Origin: Mesorhizobium qingshengii | GTDB lineage: Bacteria > Pseudomonadota > Alphaproteobacteria > Rhizobiales > Rhizobiaceae | Direction: 5' to 3' | Length of the DNA: 64,000 bases | NCBI RefSeq assembly: GCF_900103325.1 | Contig: NZ_FMXM01000004.1 | Coordinates: forward strand, 372,001-436,000 | Shown: piece after piece, positions 17,151-24,768 of the stretch | Numbering within the stretch: position 1 is the first letter of the stretch | How the letters are laid out: every line of letters starts with the position of its first letter | Notes under the pieces: model-generated | Seen by the model: the letters and a program-made list of their open reading frames with translations, nothing else | Databases searched by the model: none | What the model was told of the DNA's origin: nothing | Translations under genes and position numbers: made by a program

Positions 17151-18320
17151 ATGATAAGCAGAAGAACGATCCTGAAATCCGGCGGCGCTGCGGCCGCCTT
17201 CGCCATGGTCGGCGCGCCGGCAATCCTGCGCGCCGCCGACACCGTCAAGGTCGGCCTGTCGATCCCGATCACCGGGCTGCAGGCGATCCTCGGCGAGACG
17301 CTGCTCAATTGCTACAAGCTGGCCGCCGCCGAGCTCAACGCCGCCAACGGCATTAGCGGCCGTCAGGTCGAGTTGTTCATCGAAGACAACCAGACCACGA
17401 CCAAGGGCGCGATCGACAAGGCGCGCAAGCTGCTCAACGAAGACAAGGTCGACGTGATCATGGGCACGATCATTTCGCCCGAGCGCAGTGCGACGCTATC
17501 GGTGACCTCGAAGGCCAAGAAGCTGTTCTTCTACCCGACCAATTTCGAGGGCGGCGAATGCAACCGCTACTTCGTCGCCACCGGCCCGATCCCGATGCAG
17601 CAGGTCGACCCGATGATGCCATGGGTGGCCGAGAACCTCGGCAAGACGATCTACATCATGGCTTCGGATTATGCCTGGCCGCAAAAGATGACCGAGGCGA
17701 TCACGGCGGCCTATGAGAAGGCCGGCGGCAAGATCATCGGCGCCGACTACTATCCCTTCGGCACCACGGATTTCGGCCCCGCCTTCCAGAAGATCAAGTC
17801 GCTGAAGCCCGATGTCGTCTGGTCGATGGTGGTCGGTAACGACGCCGTCACCCAGCTCAAGCAGTATCGCTCCTTCGACATCAAGCAGCCGCTGATCGCG
17901 CCGCTCGACGAGGTTTTCAACAAGGACGCGCTGCCGCCCGGCGTGGCGGCCGGCACCTACGCGCCGCAGCCCTACTGGATGGCGCTCGACAATCCGGTCA
18001 ACAAGAAGTTCATCTCGAGCTTCCGCGAAAAGTTCGGCCAGGAGAAGATGGTCAACGGCATCGGCGAAGCCGGCTACAACGGCCTGCATCTCTACGCGCT
18101 GGCCGCCGAGAAGGCCGGATCGCTGAAGGACGACGATGTGCTCAAGGCACTGCCAACCATCGAGTTCGACGCGCCGCAAGGCAAGATCCGCGTCGACGCC
18201 TCCAACAACCACACGCTCTGCCACTCCTATGTCGGCAAGGCGGCGGCCGACGGCATCGGCTACGAGATCGTCAAGGATTTCGGCACCATCGCGCCGGTAA
18301 CGCCCTACTGCAAGGTGTAG
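17151..18320 (+). CDS. ABC solute-binding protein, UrtA/AmiC/FmdD family
   Basis: Periplasmic binding protein, 389 residues. The N-terminus has a twin-arginine type signal (SRRTILKSGGAAAAFAMVG, with a predicted cut near AILRAAD). The mature part follows the type I LIV-binding fold: VKVGLSIPITG, ELNAANGISGRQVELFIEDNQ, and the family-typical LFFYPTNFEGGECNRYF, which resembles urea/short-chain amide receptors. ATG 17151 has a GGAAGGGA ribosome site and starts the signal; in-frame codons to 17073 lie in the tandem repeat. It is the last gene of the operon after both permeases and both ATPases. A hairpin follows its stop. Confidence 0.88.
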   Translation: MISRRTILKSGGAAAAFAMVGAPAILRAADTVKVGLSIPITGLQAILGETLLNCYKLAAAELNAANGISGRQVELFIEDNQTTTKGAIDKARKLLNEDKVDVIMGTIISPERSATLSVTSKAKKLFFYPTNFEGGECNRYFVATGPIPMQQVDPMMPWVAENLGKTIYIMASDYAWPQKMTEAITAAYEKAGGKIIGADYYPFGTTDFGPAFQKIKSLKPDVVWSMVVGNDAVTQLKQYRSFDIKQPLIAPLDEVFNKDALPPGVAAGTYAPQPYWMALDNPVNKKFISSFREKFGQEKMVNGIGEAGYNGLHLYALAAEKAGSLKDDDVLKALPTIEFDAPQGKIRVDASNNHTLCHSYVGKAAADGIGYEIVKDFGTIAPVTPYCKV

Positions 18321-18347
18321 GGAATTTCGGCTGCACCTCCAGGCAAT

Positions 18348-18377
18348 CCTGACGGCGGCGTTGTCGCTGTCGTCAGG
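18348..18377. terminator. Hairpin between convergent genes
   Basis: A 13-bp stem with two G-U pairs (18348-18360 with 18365-18377) and a TTGT loop follows the binding-protein stop and reaches the stop codon of the convergent TPP-enzyme gene. The position suits a two-way terminator or an mRNA 3'-end stabiliser. There is no T-run on either side. Confidence 0.5.
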
Positions 18378-20019
18378 GCGTCTGCGGCGCGGGCAGCCGC
18401 TCGCGCAGTTCGTCGACGAGGACCCTGGTATTTTCGGAATAGTCGATGGGCACGACGACGAGATGCACGCCGCCGCCGGCGAAGGCCTGTTCCAGCGCCG
18501 GCCGCAATTCGGCAATCGCGTCAACACTGGTCCCCTTGGCGCCATAGGCCTCGGCGTATTTGACGAAATCGGGATTGCCGAAGGTCATGCCGAAATCCGG
18601 AAATTCATCGACCGCCTGCTTCCAGCGGATCATGCCGTAGGCATGGTCTTCCAACAGCAGGACGACGAGGTTGAGCTTGAGCCTGACGGCGGTCTCCAGT
18701 TCCTGGCTGTTCATCATGAAGCCGCCGTCGCCGCAGATGGCCATGACACGGCGCTGGGGATAGAGCAGTGCCGCCATCATCGCCGACGGCAAGCCCGCGC
18801 CCATGGTGGCGAGCGCGTTGTCGAGCAGCAGCGTGTTTGCCATGCGCGTGCGGTAGTTGCGCGCAAACCAGATCTTGTACATGCCGTTGTCGAGGGCGAG
18901 GATCCCGTCCGCCGGCATCACAGCACGCACATCGTGCACGATGCGCTGTGGCGTGAAACGGTCTTCGGTGGCGCGCGCGGCGATCCGGCTCAAAATGCGT
19001 TCCCGCAGTGGCAGCAGGGCCTGCGCATTGGGGATCTTGCCCCCGATACGATCCGCCAGCAGCGCCAGCGAAGGACCGAGGTCACCGACGATCTCGGCCT
19101 GCGGAAAATAGACCTGCTCGACATCGGCGGAGTGATAGCCGACATGGATGACCGTCGGCCCCTTGGCGCCCATGATGAAAGGCGGCTTCTCGACCGTGTC
19201 GTGGCCGATGGTGATGATCAGATCGGCCTGCTCGATGGCCTCGTGTACATAGTCGCGTTCCGAAAGTGCTGCCGTTCCCATGTAGAGCTCGGTTCCGCCC
19301 GGTACGGTGCCCTTGCCCATCTGCGTGGTGAAATAGGGAATTTGCGTGCGCAGGACGAACTGGGCGACGTCAGGAGTGACGCGGGGCCGCGACGCCGCCG
19401 CGCCGAACATCAGCAGCGGACGCTTGGCTTCCATGATCATGCGGGCGGCGCGATCGAGCGCGACCGCGCTGGCCAGGGGCAGCTCGACCGGATGCGTCGG
19501 CACAAGCGCGACAGGCTCACACTCCGCCGCGGCAATGTCTTCCGGCAATTCCAGATGCACGGGGCCGGGACGCTCTTCCTGGGCGACGCGAAAGGCTTCG
19601 CGAACCAGTGACGGAATCATCTTCGGCGAGACGATCTGGCGCGACAGCTTGGTTAGCGGCTTCATCGCCGCGACGATGTCGACGATCTGGAAGCGCGCCT
19701 GCCGGGATGACAGGATGCCCTTCTGGCCGGTGATCATGATCATCGGCATCGCGCCGAGCAGCGCATAGGCCGAGCCGGTTGTCAGATTGAGCGCGCCGGG
19801 GCCAAGCGTGGTGATGCAGACACCTGCCTTGCCGGTGAGCCTGCCATAGGTGGCGGCCATGAAGGCGGCCGCCTGCTCGTGGCGGGTCAGGATCAGTTGT
19901 ATCGACGAGCGCCGGATCGACTCGACGATGTCCAGATTTTCCTCGCCCGGAATGCCGAAGATCCGCTCGACCCCTTCGTTCTCGAGGGCCGCAACGAACA
20001 GATCCGAACCTTTGGTCAT
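18373..20019 (-). CDS. Acetolactate synthase-like TPP enzyme
   Basis: Thiamine diphosphate-dependent enzyme of the acetolactate synthase large-subunit group, 548 residues. The N-terminal PYR domain has the catalytic glutamate in LTRHEQAAAFMA and TTLGPGALNLTTG; the middle domain holds FGAAASRPR; the C-terminal PP domain has the GDGGFMMNSQELETAVRL cofactor motif. Where most relatives have NN or ND after about 25 residues, this protein has LLEDHAYGM. The start ATG 20019 has an AGGAG site nine bases upstream. No small regulatory subunit lies nearby and the gene stands alone, so a catabolic role in pyruvate or 2-oxoacid metabolism is as likely as branched-chain amino acid synthesis. Confidence 0.85.
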   Translation of the reverse strand: MTKGSDLFVAALENEGVERIFGIPGEENLDIVESIRRSSIQLILTRHEQAAAFMAATYGRLTGKAGVCITTLGPGALNLTTGSAYALLGAMPMIMITGQKGILSSRQARFQIVDIVAAMKPLTKLSRQIVSPKMIPSLVREAFRVAQEERPGPVHLELPEDIAAAECEPVALVPTHPVELPLASAVALDRAARMIMEAKRPLLMFGAAASRPRVTPDVAQFVLRTQIPYFTTQMGKGTVPGGTELYMGTAALSERDYVHEAIEQADLIITIGHDTVEKPPFIMGAKGPTVIHVGYHSADVEQVYFPQAEIVGDLGPSLALLADRIGGKIPNAQALLPLRERILSRIAARATEDRFTPQRIVHDVRAVMPADGILALDNGMYKIWFARNYRTRMANTLLLDNALATMGAGLPSAMMAALLYPQRRVMAICGDGGFMMNSQELETAVRLKLNLVVLLLEDHAYGMIRWKQAVDEFPDFGMTFGNPDFVKYAEAYGAKGTSVDAIAELRPALEQAFAGGGVHLVVVPIDYSENTRVLVDELRERLPAPQTP

Positions 20020-20375
20020 GAACCAACTCTCCTGCAATGCGAACATTCCGTCAGCCACCCTCATATGGCACCGGAACGCGACGCCTCAAAGAGGCTACGG
20101 ATCGTAGCAACAACCATTGCCCGTCTTCGGATCCAGCACTAGCTCAGCGATCCGACACCATTATGCCGAATCGGGCGATCTCAGCCGCAATGCCAACAAA
20201 TCATTCGCGCGGGCAAGATCGCCCTTGAAGGCGTGGCTCCGCATTCCTAGCTGTCTGATGCGGGCCGGGCCCCTCTGACGATCCCTTTTGGTGATTGTGA
20301 TGTCGGACCGCTTTAACGGGCCCGTTCCTTCCTTTTCGGTCAAGCGGGCTCATTCCTTTCGGTTTGGAGCCCCGC
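20020..20375. other. 356-bp intergenic region without a recognisable gene
   Basis: Gap between the divergent TPP-enzyme gene and the zinc-ribbon gene. It should hold promoters for both, but I see no convincing sigma-70 boxes. It contains a weak inverted repeat GGGCGATC/GATCGCCC (20173-20180 and 20217-20224) and an imperfect direct repeat of the type CGGGC..ATTCC..TTTCGGT (20317-20340 and 20345-20363). Codon-like structure is absent. Confidence 0.6.
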
Positions 20376-20669
20376 ATGACATCTTCCCTCCTTGGTCTGG
20401 TTTGCCCCTCCTGCCGCGTCGCGCTCACAATGAGCGAACGCCAGGGGATCGAGATCGATTACTGTCCACAGTGCCGCGGCGTCTGGCTTGATCGAGGCGA
20501 ACTCGACAAGATCATCGAGCGTTCCGGCAGGGAGGCGCCGCCCGCGCCGCAGCCGCAGCCGGCGGCATTCTCCCAGCCGCAACACGGTCGCGATGACGAT
20601 TATTCCCGCTCGCAGGGCCACCGCTATCCGAAGCGGAAGAAATCCTTCTTCGAAGAATTGTTCGATTGA
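20376..20669 (+). CDS. TFIIB-type zinc-ribbon protein
   Basis: Small cytoplasmic protein, 97 residues. Two CxxC pairs (CPSC at about residues 9-12 and CPQC at about 29-32) with the following GVWLDRGELDKIIE match the zf-TFIIB family found in many Proteobacteria. The middle is proline/glutamine-rich, and the end is basic then acidic (PKRKKSFFEELFD), a common ending in this family. ATG 20376 with GGAG seven bases upstream is preferred over TTG 20364. The function of the family is unknown. The gene precedes a Tim44-like membrane protein by 76 bp. Confidence 0.82.
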   Translation: MTSSLLGLVCPSCRVALTMSERQGIEIDYCPQCRGVWLDRGELDKIIERSGREAPPAPQPQPAAFSQPQHGRDDDYSRSQGHRYPKRKKSFFEELFD

Positions 20670-20745
20670 CGCATGACGCCGCCCGGCAACCGGGCCGGCA
20701 TTCTGAAAATTTCCAAAAAACCACATTGATAAAGGTTCATCCCCG

Positions 20746-21738
20746 ATGATCTCTCGCACCAGCCGATTTGCCACCCTCTTTGCAGGACTGTTCCTTGCCT
20801 TCTCCATGGTCGCGATCGATCATGCCGAGGCTCGTCGCGGCGGTAGTTTCGGCAGTCGCGGCACGCGCACGTTCCATTCGGCGCCCCCGACCAGGACCGC
20901 ACCGGCGCCGACCGCTCCGCTCGAACGTTCGATGACGCCCAACACCGGTGTGAACACTCCAGCCCGGCAGCCGCAGGCCGGCCTGCAGAGGCCCGGCTTC
21001 ATGAGCGGCTTCGGCGGAACGATGATACGGGGTCTGCTGCTCGGCGGCCTGATCGGCCTGCTCGTGGGCCAAGGCTTCGGCGGGCTGGCCGGGATGTTCG
21101 GTTTCCTGCTTCAGGCCCTGCTCATCGGTGGCGCGATCATGCTGGCTATCCGCTTCTTCCGGTCGCAATCCGCGCGTGGCCCTGCCCCAGCGCTCGCCGG
21201 TGCAGGCTATGGCCAAGCTTCGCGATTTGAGAACCGCGCAATGGCACAGCAGCAGACGGACCCTGCACGCTCCTTCACGATTCCCGGCTTTGGCGGCGGT
21301 TCGGGCGGCGGCTCTCCGGCCGCGGGTTCCGAGGACATCACGCTGGCTCAGACCGACCTCGACGCATTCCAGCAGCTGTTGACCGATGTCCAGGAAGCAT
21401 TCGGGCGCGAAGACCATGCCGCTCTGCGTCGGGCGACGACGCCCGAGATGGTGTCCTATCTGTCGGAAGAGCTGGCCGACAATGCCCAGAAAGGTCTCAG
21501 GAACGAGGTGTCTGACATCACCTTGCTGCAGGCCGACATCGCGGAAAGCTGGCGCGAGGATGACCGCGACTACGCCACGGCGGCACTGCGCTACGAGTCT
21601 CGTGACGTGACGCGCGAACGGGCCAGCGGCAAGATCGTCGAGGGCGACGGGGACCATCCGACAGAGACGACCGAGTTGTGGACATTCACGCGTGAGAATG
21701 GCTCGAACTGGAAGCTCTCGGCAATACAACAGGCATGA
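20746..21738 (+). CDS. Tim44-like domain membrane protein
   Basis: Predicted membrane-associated protein, 330 residues. It starts with a hydrophobic signal-anchor (residues 5-28), followed by an Arg/Gly/Pro-rich stretch with RRGGSFGSRGTRT, and a glycine-rich hydrophobic region (about 85-135, GLLLGGLIGLLVGQGFGGL and LLQALLIGGAIMLAI). After a flexible linker with GGGSGGGS comes a Tim44-like domain (about 195-330: DLDAFQQLLTDVQEAFGRED, EMVSYLSEELADNAQKG, ELWTFTRENGSNWKLSAIQQ). The layout is that of bacterial Tim44/TimA-type proteins of unknown role. ATG 20746 is the only sensible start. Confidence 0.85.
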   Translation: MISRTSRFATLFAGLFLAFSMVAIDHAEARRGGSFGSRGTRTFHSAPPTRTAPAPTAPLERSMTPNTGVNTPARQPQAGLQRPGFMSGFGGTMIRGLLLGGLIGLLVGQGFGGLAGMFGFLLQALLIGGAIMLAIRFFRSQSARGPAPALAGAGYGQASRFENRAMAQQQTDPARSFTIPGFGGGSGGGSPAAGSEDITLAQTDLDAFQQLLTDVQEAFGREDHAALRRATTPEMVSYLSEELADNAQKGLRNEVSDITLLQADIAESWREDDRDYATAALRYESRDVTRERASGKIVEGDGDHPTETTELWTFTRENGSNWKLSAIQQA

Positions 21739-21743
21739 GCCTG
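21730..21743. terminator. Short hairpin between convergent genes
   Basis: CAGGC and GCCTG pair around an ATGA loop that includes the stop of the Tim44-like gene. The convergent lactonase gene ends at 21760. The stem is only 5 bp, so function is doubtful. Confidence 0.25.
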
Positions 21744-21759
21744 GTTAGTTGCAGGCGGT

Positions 21760-22854
21760 TCAACGCACGATCTTGACGCACATTGGCGTGCCGATCTCGA
21801 TGGTGCGGCCGGTGTCGGTCAGTATGCCGCTGTCGGCGTCGCGGACAAAGATCGAGATGCGGTCGGCATTCTGGTTGGCCGAGAACAGATGGCCGCCCGA
21901 CGGCGTCAGCGCCAGGTTGCGCGGCGTCGCGCCGCCGCAGGGAACATAGCCGACGAGGCTCAAAGCGCCAGTGCCCTGGTCGACCGCCATGATGACGACG
22001 CTGTCGTGGCCACGGTTGGAGCCATAGACGAAACGGCCGTCGGGCGAGATCTGGATGTCGGCGCAATGATTGCTGTCGCGCGCCTCGGCCGGCACGGCCG
22101 GCCTTGCGTCGATGATCGACAGCTTGCCGGTGGCTTTGTCGAGCGCCATCGACACGATGGTCGAATCCAGCTCGTTCATGACAAAGACGAAGCGCCCGTT
22201 GGGATGCAGTGCGAGATGGCGCGGACCGGCGCCCGGCGGCAAAGCGGATTCGGCTGACTTGCTCAGGCTGCCATCATGCTCGACGCGGTAGGATACCAAG
22301 CGGTCGATGCCGAGGTCGGCGACAATAGCCGTTCCGCCGGCGATGGTTTCGGTTACGCTGTGGGCATGCGATCGTTCCTGCCGCGCCGCATTCGGGCCGG
22401 TGCCTTTATGCGAAACGCTGGCCAGCGGTGCCGACAAGGCACCGTTCTTTTCGAAGCCATAGACCGCCACGGCGCGATCCGGCCCACCCTCGCCCATGCC
22501 GTAATTCGCGACCAGCAGTTTCGTCCCGTCCTGGGTGATGGTGTTGTGGGCGGTGATGCTGCCCAGCGAGGGCTGCTTGTTCAGATAGCTGAGCGTCCCC
22601 GAGGCACGATCGAAACTGTAGGCGGAAACGGTTCCCTCGCGCCAGGTGAAGACCTCCGAATTGGCGTAGAGGCGAGAGCCATCCGGCGTCACCGACAGGA
22701 ATGTCGGATTGTCGATGTCATTGGTCTCGGCCAGTTTCCGTGTTCCCAGCGTTTCCTCGTCGAAGCTGTAGACGCTGAGACCGACCCCGCGCGCGCCCTG
22801 AAAATAGGGCGCCTCACGGTTCAGGCTGCCGACAAAGACCAGACAATCGCGCAT
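21760..22854 (-). CDS. Beta-propeller lactonase (6-phosphogluconolactonase type)
   Basis: Seven-bladed propeller protein of the YbhE/Pgl lactonase family (PF10282 type), 364 residues, the usual length. Repeated blade motifs are visible: NPTFLSVTPDGSRLYA, GAGPRHLALHPNGRFVF, HCADIQISPDGRFVYGSNRG, and TPRNLALTPSGGHLFSANQNAD. No signal peptide is visible, so it is probably cytoplasmic. ATG 22854 has a GGAGG site seven bases upstream. It would open a sugar lactone. It is divergent from the MaoC/CoA-transferase operon and may belong to that sugar-acid module, but it could also be a housekeeping lactonase. Confidence 0.82.
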   Translation of the reverse strand: MRDCLVFVGSLNREAPYFQGARGVGLSVYSFDEETLGTRKLAETNDIDNPTFLSVTPDGSRLYANSEVFTWREGTVSAYSFDRASGTLSYLNKQPSLGSITAHNTITQDGTKLLVANYGMGEGGPDRAVAVYGFEKNGALSAPLASVSHKGTGPNAARQERSHAHSVTETIAGGTAIVADLGIDRLVSYRVEHDGSLSKSAESALPPGAGPRHLALHPNGRFVFVMNELDSTIVSMALDKATGKLSIIDARPAVPAEARDSNHCADIQISPDGRFVYGSNRGHDSVVIMAVDQGTGALSLVGYVPCGGATPRNLALTPSGGHLFSANQNADRISIFVRDADSGILTDTGRTIEIGTPMCVKIVR

Positions 22855-22977
22855 GATTTCCTCCCCTGCCCACCAGCGCTTGGGTGCGCGGGAGCAGCCA
22901 AAATTTCGCCTGTTCACGCTTGCAACGCAACCCCATATGTGAAAATACTATTTACAAAAGAAGATTGGAGGGAGGAG

Positions 22978-23057
22978 ATGCCGTGCTTTTCGACGCTTTG
23001 ATGCGCGTTCAAACGGTTGCCCGGAACCTCGCGAGAGACCATCGGAGCCAGCCATGA
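22978..23057 (+). other. Two overlapping mini-ORFs before the MaoC gene
   Basis: After a very strong ribosome site (GGAGGGAGGAG, 22967-22977) an ATG at 22978 opens a 7-codon frame (MPCFSTL) ending at 23001. Its stop overlaps an ATG at 23001 that opens an 18-codon frame, whose TGA (23055-23057) overlaps the MaoC ATG at 23054. The chain could couple translation of the operon to the strong site. It may also be chance. Confidence 0.3.
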
Positions 23058-23605
23058 CCGATTTCGCGCCCACCGTCGGCGTCGCCTCGACGTATCCCAG
23101 CAACATGCCCGCGGACCACGCCGCCCTGCCGGTGTGGAACGCCGAGAACTGGTTCTATGAGGACTGGCCCGTTGGCCAGAAGATCCGCTCGTTGCGCCGC
23201 ACCATGGCCGAAGGCGACAGCCACCTTTTCAACACGCTGGTGCTCGACATCCACCCTTACGTGCAGGACCAGATGTTTGCCGAGACCGAGGGCATTTTCG
23301 GCAAGCGGCTGGTGGCCGGCGCCTTTGTCTTCTCGGCCGGCCTGGGGCTGGTCGCCACCAATTGCGTCAATGCCTTCTCCTATGGCTACGACAGGCTGCG
23401 TTTCATAAAGCCTGTCTTCATTGGTGACACCATCTATTCGATCCGCTCCAACCTCGACAAGAAGCCCCGCTACAAGGAAATGGGGCTGATCCGCGCCAGC
23501 TATGAGGTGTTCAAGGGCGAAGGCGAACTGGTTCTCTATTGCGAGCATCTGCAGACGGTGAAGTACCGCAACCCGGCCGATTTCGTCGGCAAGACGGAGA
23601 AATAG
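23054..23605 (+). CDS. MaoC-like hotdog dehydratase/hydratase
   Basis: Hotdog-fold protein, 183 residues, related to MaoC/enoyl-CoA hydratases. The central helix region reads [21 protein letters not shown], and the strand [19 protein letters not shown] is identical to one in the protein at 39370. The usual hydratase motif (GD..NP.H) is not clear: the equivalent stretch is [21 protein letters not shown], where D and H are present in a different spacing. The ATG at 23054 has GGAG upstream. It starts an operon with a CaiB CoA-transferase (2 bp further), so the substrate is probably a CoA thioester. The exact reaction is not known. Confidence 0.75.
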   Translation: MTDFAPTVGVASTYPSNMPADHAALPVWNAENWFYEDWPVGQKIRSLRRTMAEGDSHLFNTLVLDIHPYVQDQMFAETEGIFGKRLVAGAFVFSAGLGLVATNCVNAFSYGYDRLRFIKPVFIGDTIYSIRSNLDKKPRYKEMGLIRASYEVFKGEGELVLYCEHLQTVKYRNPADFVGKTEK

Positions 23606-23607
23606 CC

Positions 23608-24768
23608 ATGCCGGCAGCAGCCGAATTGCCGCTTGCCGGTCTCGTCGTCGTCGACATGAGCCAGTTCCTGTCCGGGCCCTACTGTTCGCTCAGGCTGCTC
23701 GATCTCGGCGCCCGCGTCATCAAGATCGAGCGTCCGGATGGCGGCGACCTGTCGCGCCGGCTCTATCTCAGCGACACCGAGATCGGCGGCGATTCCACCA
23801 TCTTCCATGCCATCAATCGGGCCAAGGAAAGCCTCGCCATCGACCTCAAGAACGAGGCCGACCTCAAGGCGCTGCGCGGCCTTCTGGCCAAGGCCGACGT
23901 GCTCATCCAGAATTTCCGGCCGGGCGTCATCGAGCGGCTCGGCCTTGACTATGAGGCTGTCCGCAAGATCAACCCGCGGCTGGTCTATGCCTCGATCAGC
24001 GGCTATGGCGAGGACGGGCCATGGGTCAAGCGTCCGGGCCAGGATCTTCTGGCGCAGTCGCGCTCCGGCGTGATGTGGCTGAACGGCGACGAGGACCAAG
24101 GGCCGGTGCCGTTCGGCCTTGCCATCGGCGACATGCTGGCCGGTGCTGCCTGCGCGCAAGGTATCCTGGCGGCGCTGGTGCGGCGCGGCATCACCGGCCA
24201 GGGCAGTCATATCGAAACCAGCCTGCTGGAAGCGCTGGTGGATTTCCAGTTCGAGGTGCTGACCACCCATCTCAATGACGGCCGGCGCTTGCCCAAGCGC
24301 TCCAACTTCCGCAGCGCGCATGCCTATCTGTCGGCGCCCTATGGCGTGTATCCGGCCAAGGACGGTTATCTGGCCATCGCCATGACGCCGATCCCCAAGC
24401 TGGCCGATCTGCTGTCACTCGAGGAGTTGGCGCCCTATCGCGACAATCCGGCATCGTGGTTCACCGCGCGCGACCACATCAAGGCGATCATCGCGCAACG
24501 CATCGCCACCAAGACGATCGACGAATGGCTGGCCATTCTCGAGCCGGCCGACATCTGGTGCGCCAAGGTGCTGACCTGGCCGGAGATGCTGGCAAGCGAA
24601 GGCTTCCAGTCGCTCGACATGCTGCAGACGGTGACGCGCGAGGACGACGTCTCGATCCTCACCACCAGCTCGCCGCTCAGGGTCGATGGCATCAGGGCCA
24701 AGGTCGATCGGGCAGCTCCACGTATCGGCGAGCATAGCGCGGCAATCCGCGAGGAGTTCGGCCTGTGA
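23608..24768 (+). CDS. CaiB/BaiF family III CoA-transferase
   Basis: CoA-transferase, 386 residues, that moves CoA between organic acids through an aspartyl-CoA intermediate. The N-terminus shows MSQFLSGPYCSLRLLDLGARVIKIERPDGGD, followed by FHAINRAKESLAIDLK, and NFRPGVIERLGLDY; the likely catalytic aspartate is in KRPGQDLLAQ after SGYGEDGPW. Later segments (GGPYGVYPAKDGYLAI-like, here APYGVYPAKDGYLAIA) are typical. ATG 23608 has GGAG upstream and follows the MaoC stop by 2 bp; the stop overlaps the next gene's GTG. It probably activates a carboxylic acid from sugar or sugar-acid breakdown for the MaoC protein. Confidence 0.86.
   Translation: MPAAAELPLAGLVVVDMSQFLSGPYCSLRLLDLGARVIKIERPDGGDLSRRLYLSDTEIGGDSTIFHAINRAKESLAIDLKNEADLKALRGLLAKADVLIQNFRPGVIERLGLDYEAVRKINPRLVYASISGYGEDGPWVKRPGQDLLAQSRSGVMWLNGDEDQGPVPFGLAIGDMLAGAACAQGILAALVRRGITGQGSHIETSLLEALVDFQFEVLTTHLNDGRRLPKRSNFRSAHAYLSAPYGVYPAKDGYLAIAMTPIPKLADLLSLEELAPYRDNPASWFTARDHIKAIIAQRIATKTIDEWLAILEPADIWCAKVLTWPEMLASEGFQSLDMLQTVTREDDVSILTTSSPLRVDGIRAKVDRAAPRIGEHSAAIREEFGL

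Noticed and set aside
20317..20363. Imperfect direct repeat as a possible mobile-element scar
   Set aside because: Only two short imperfect copies with no inverted ends, target duplication or gene; probably chance or a promoter feature.
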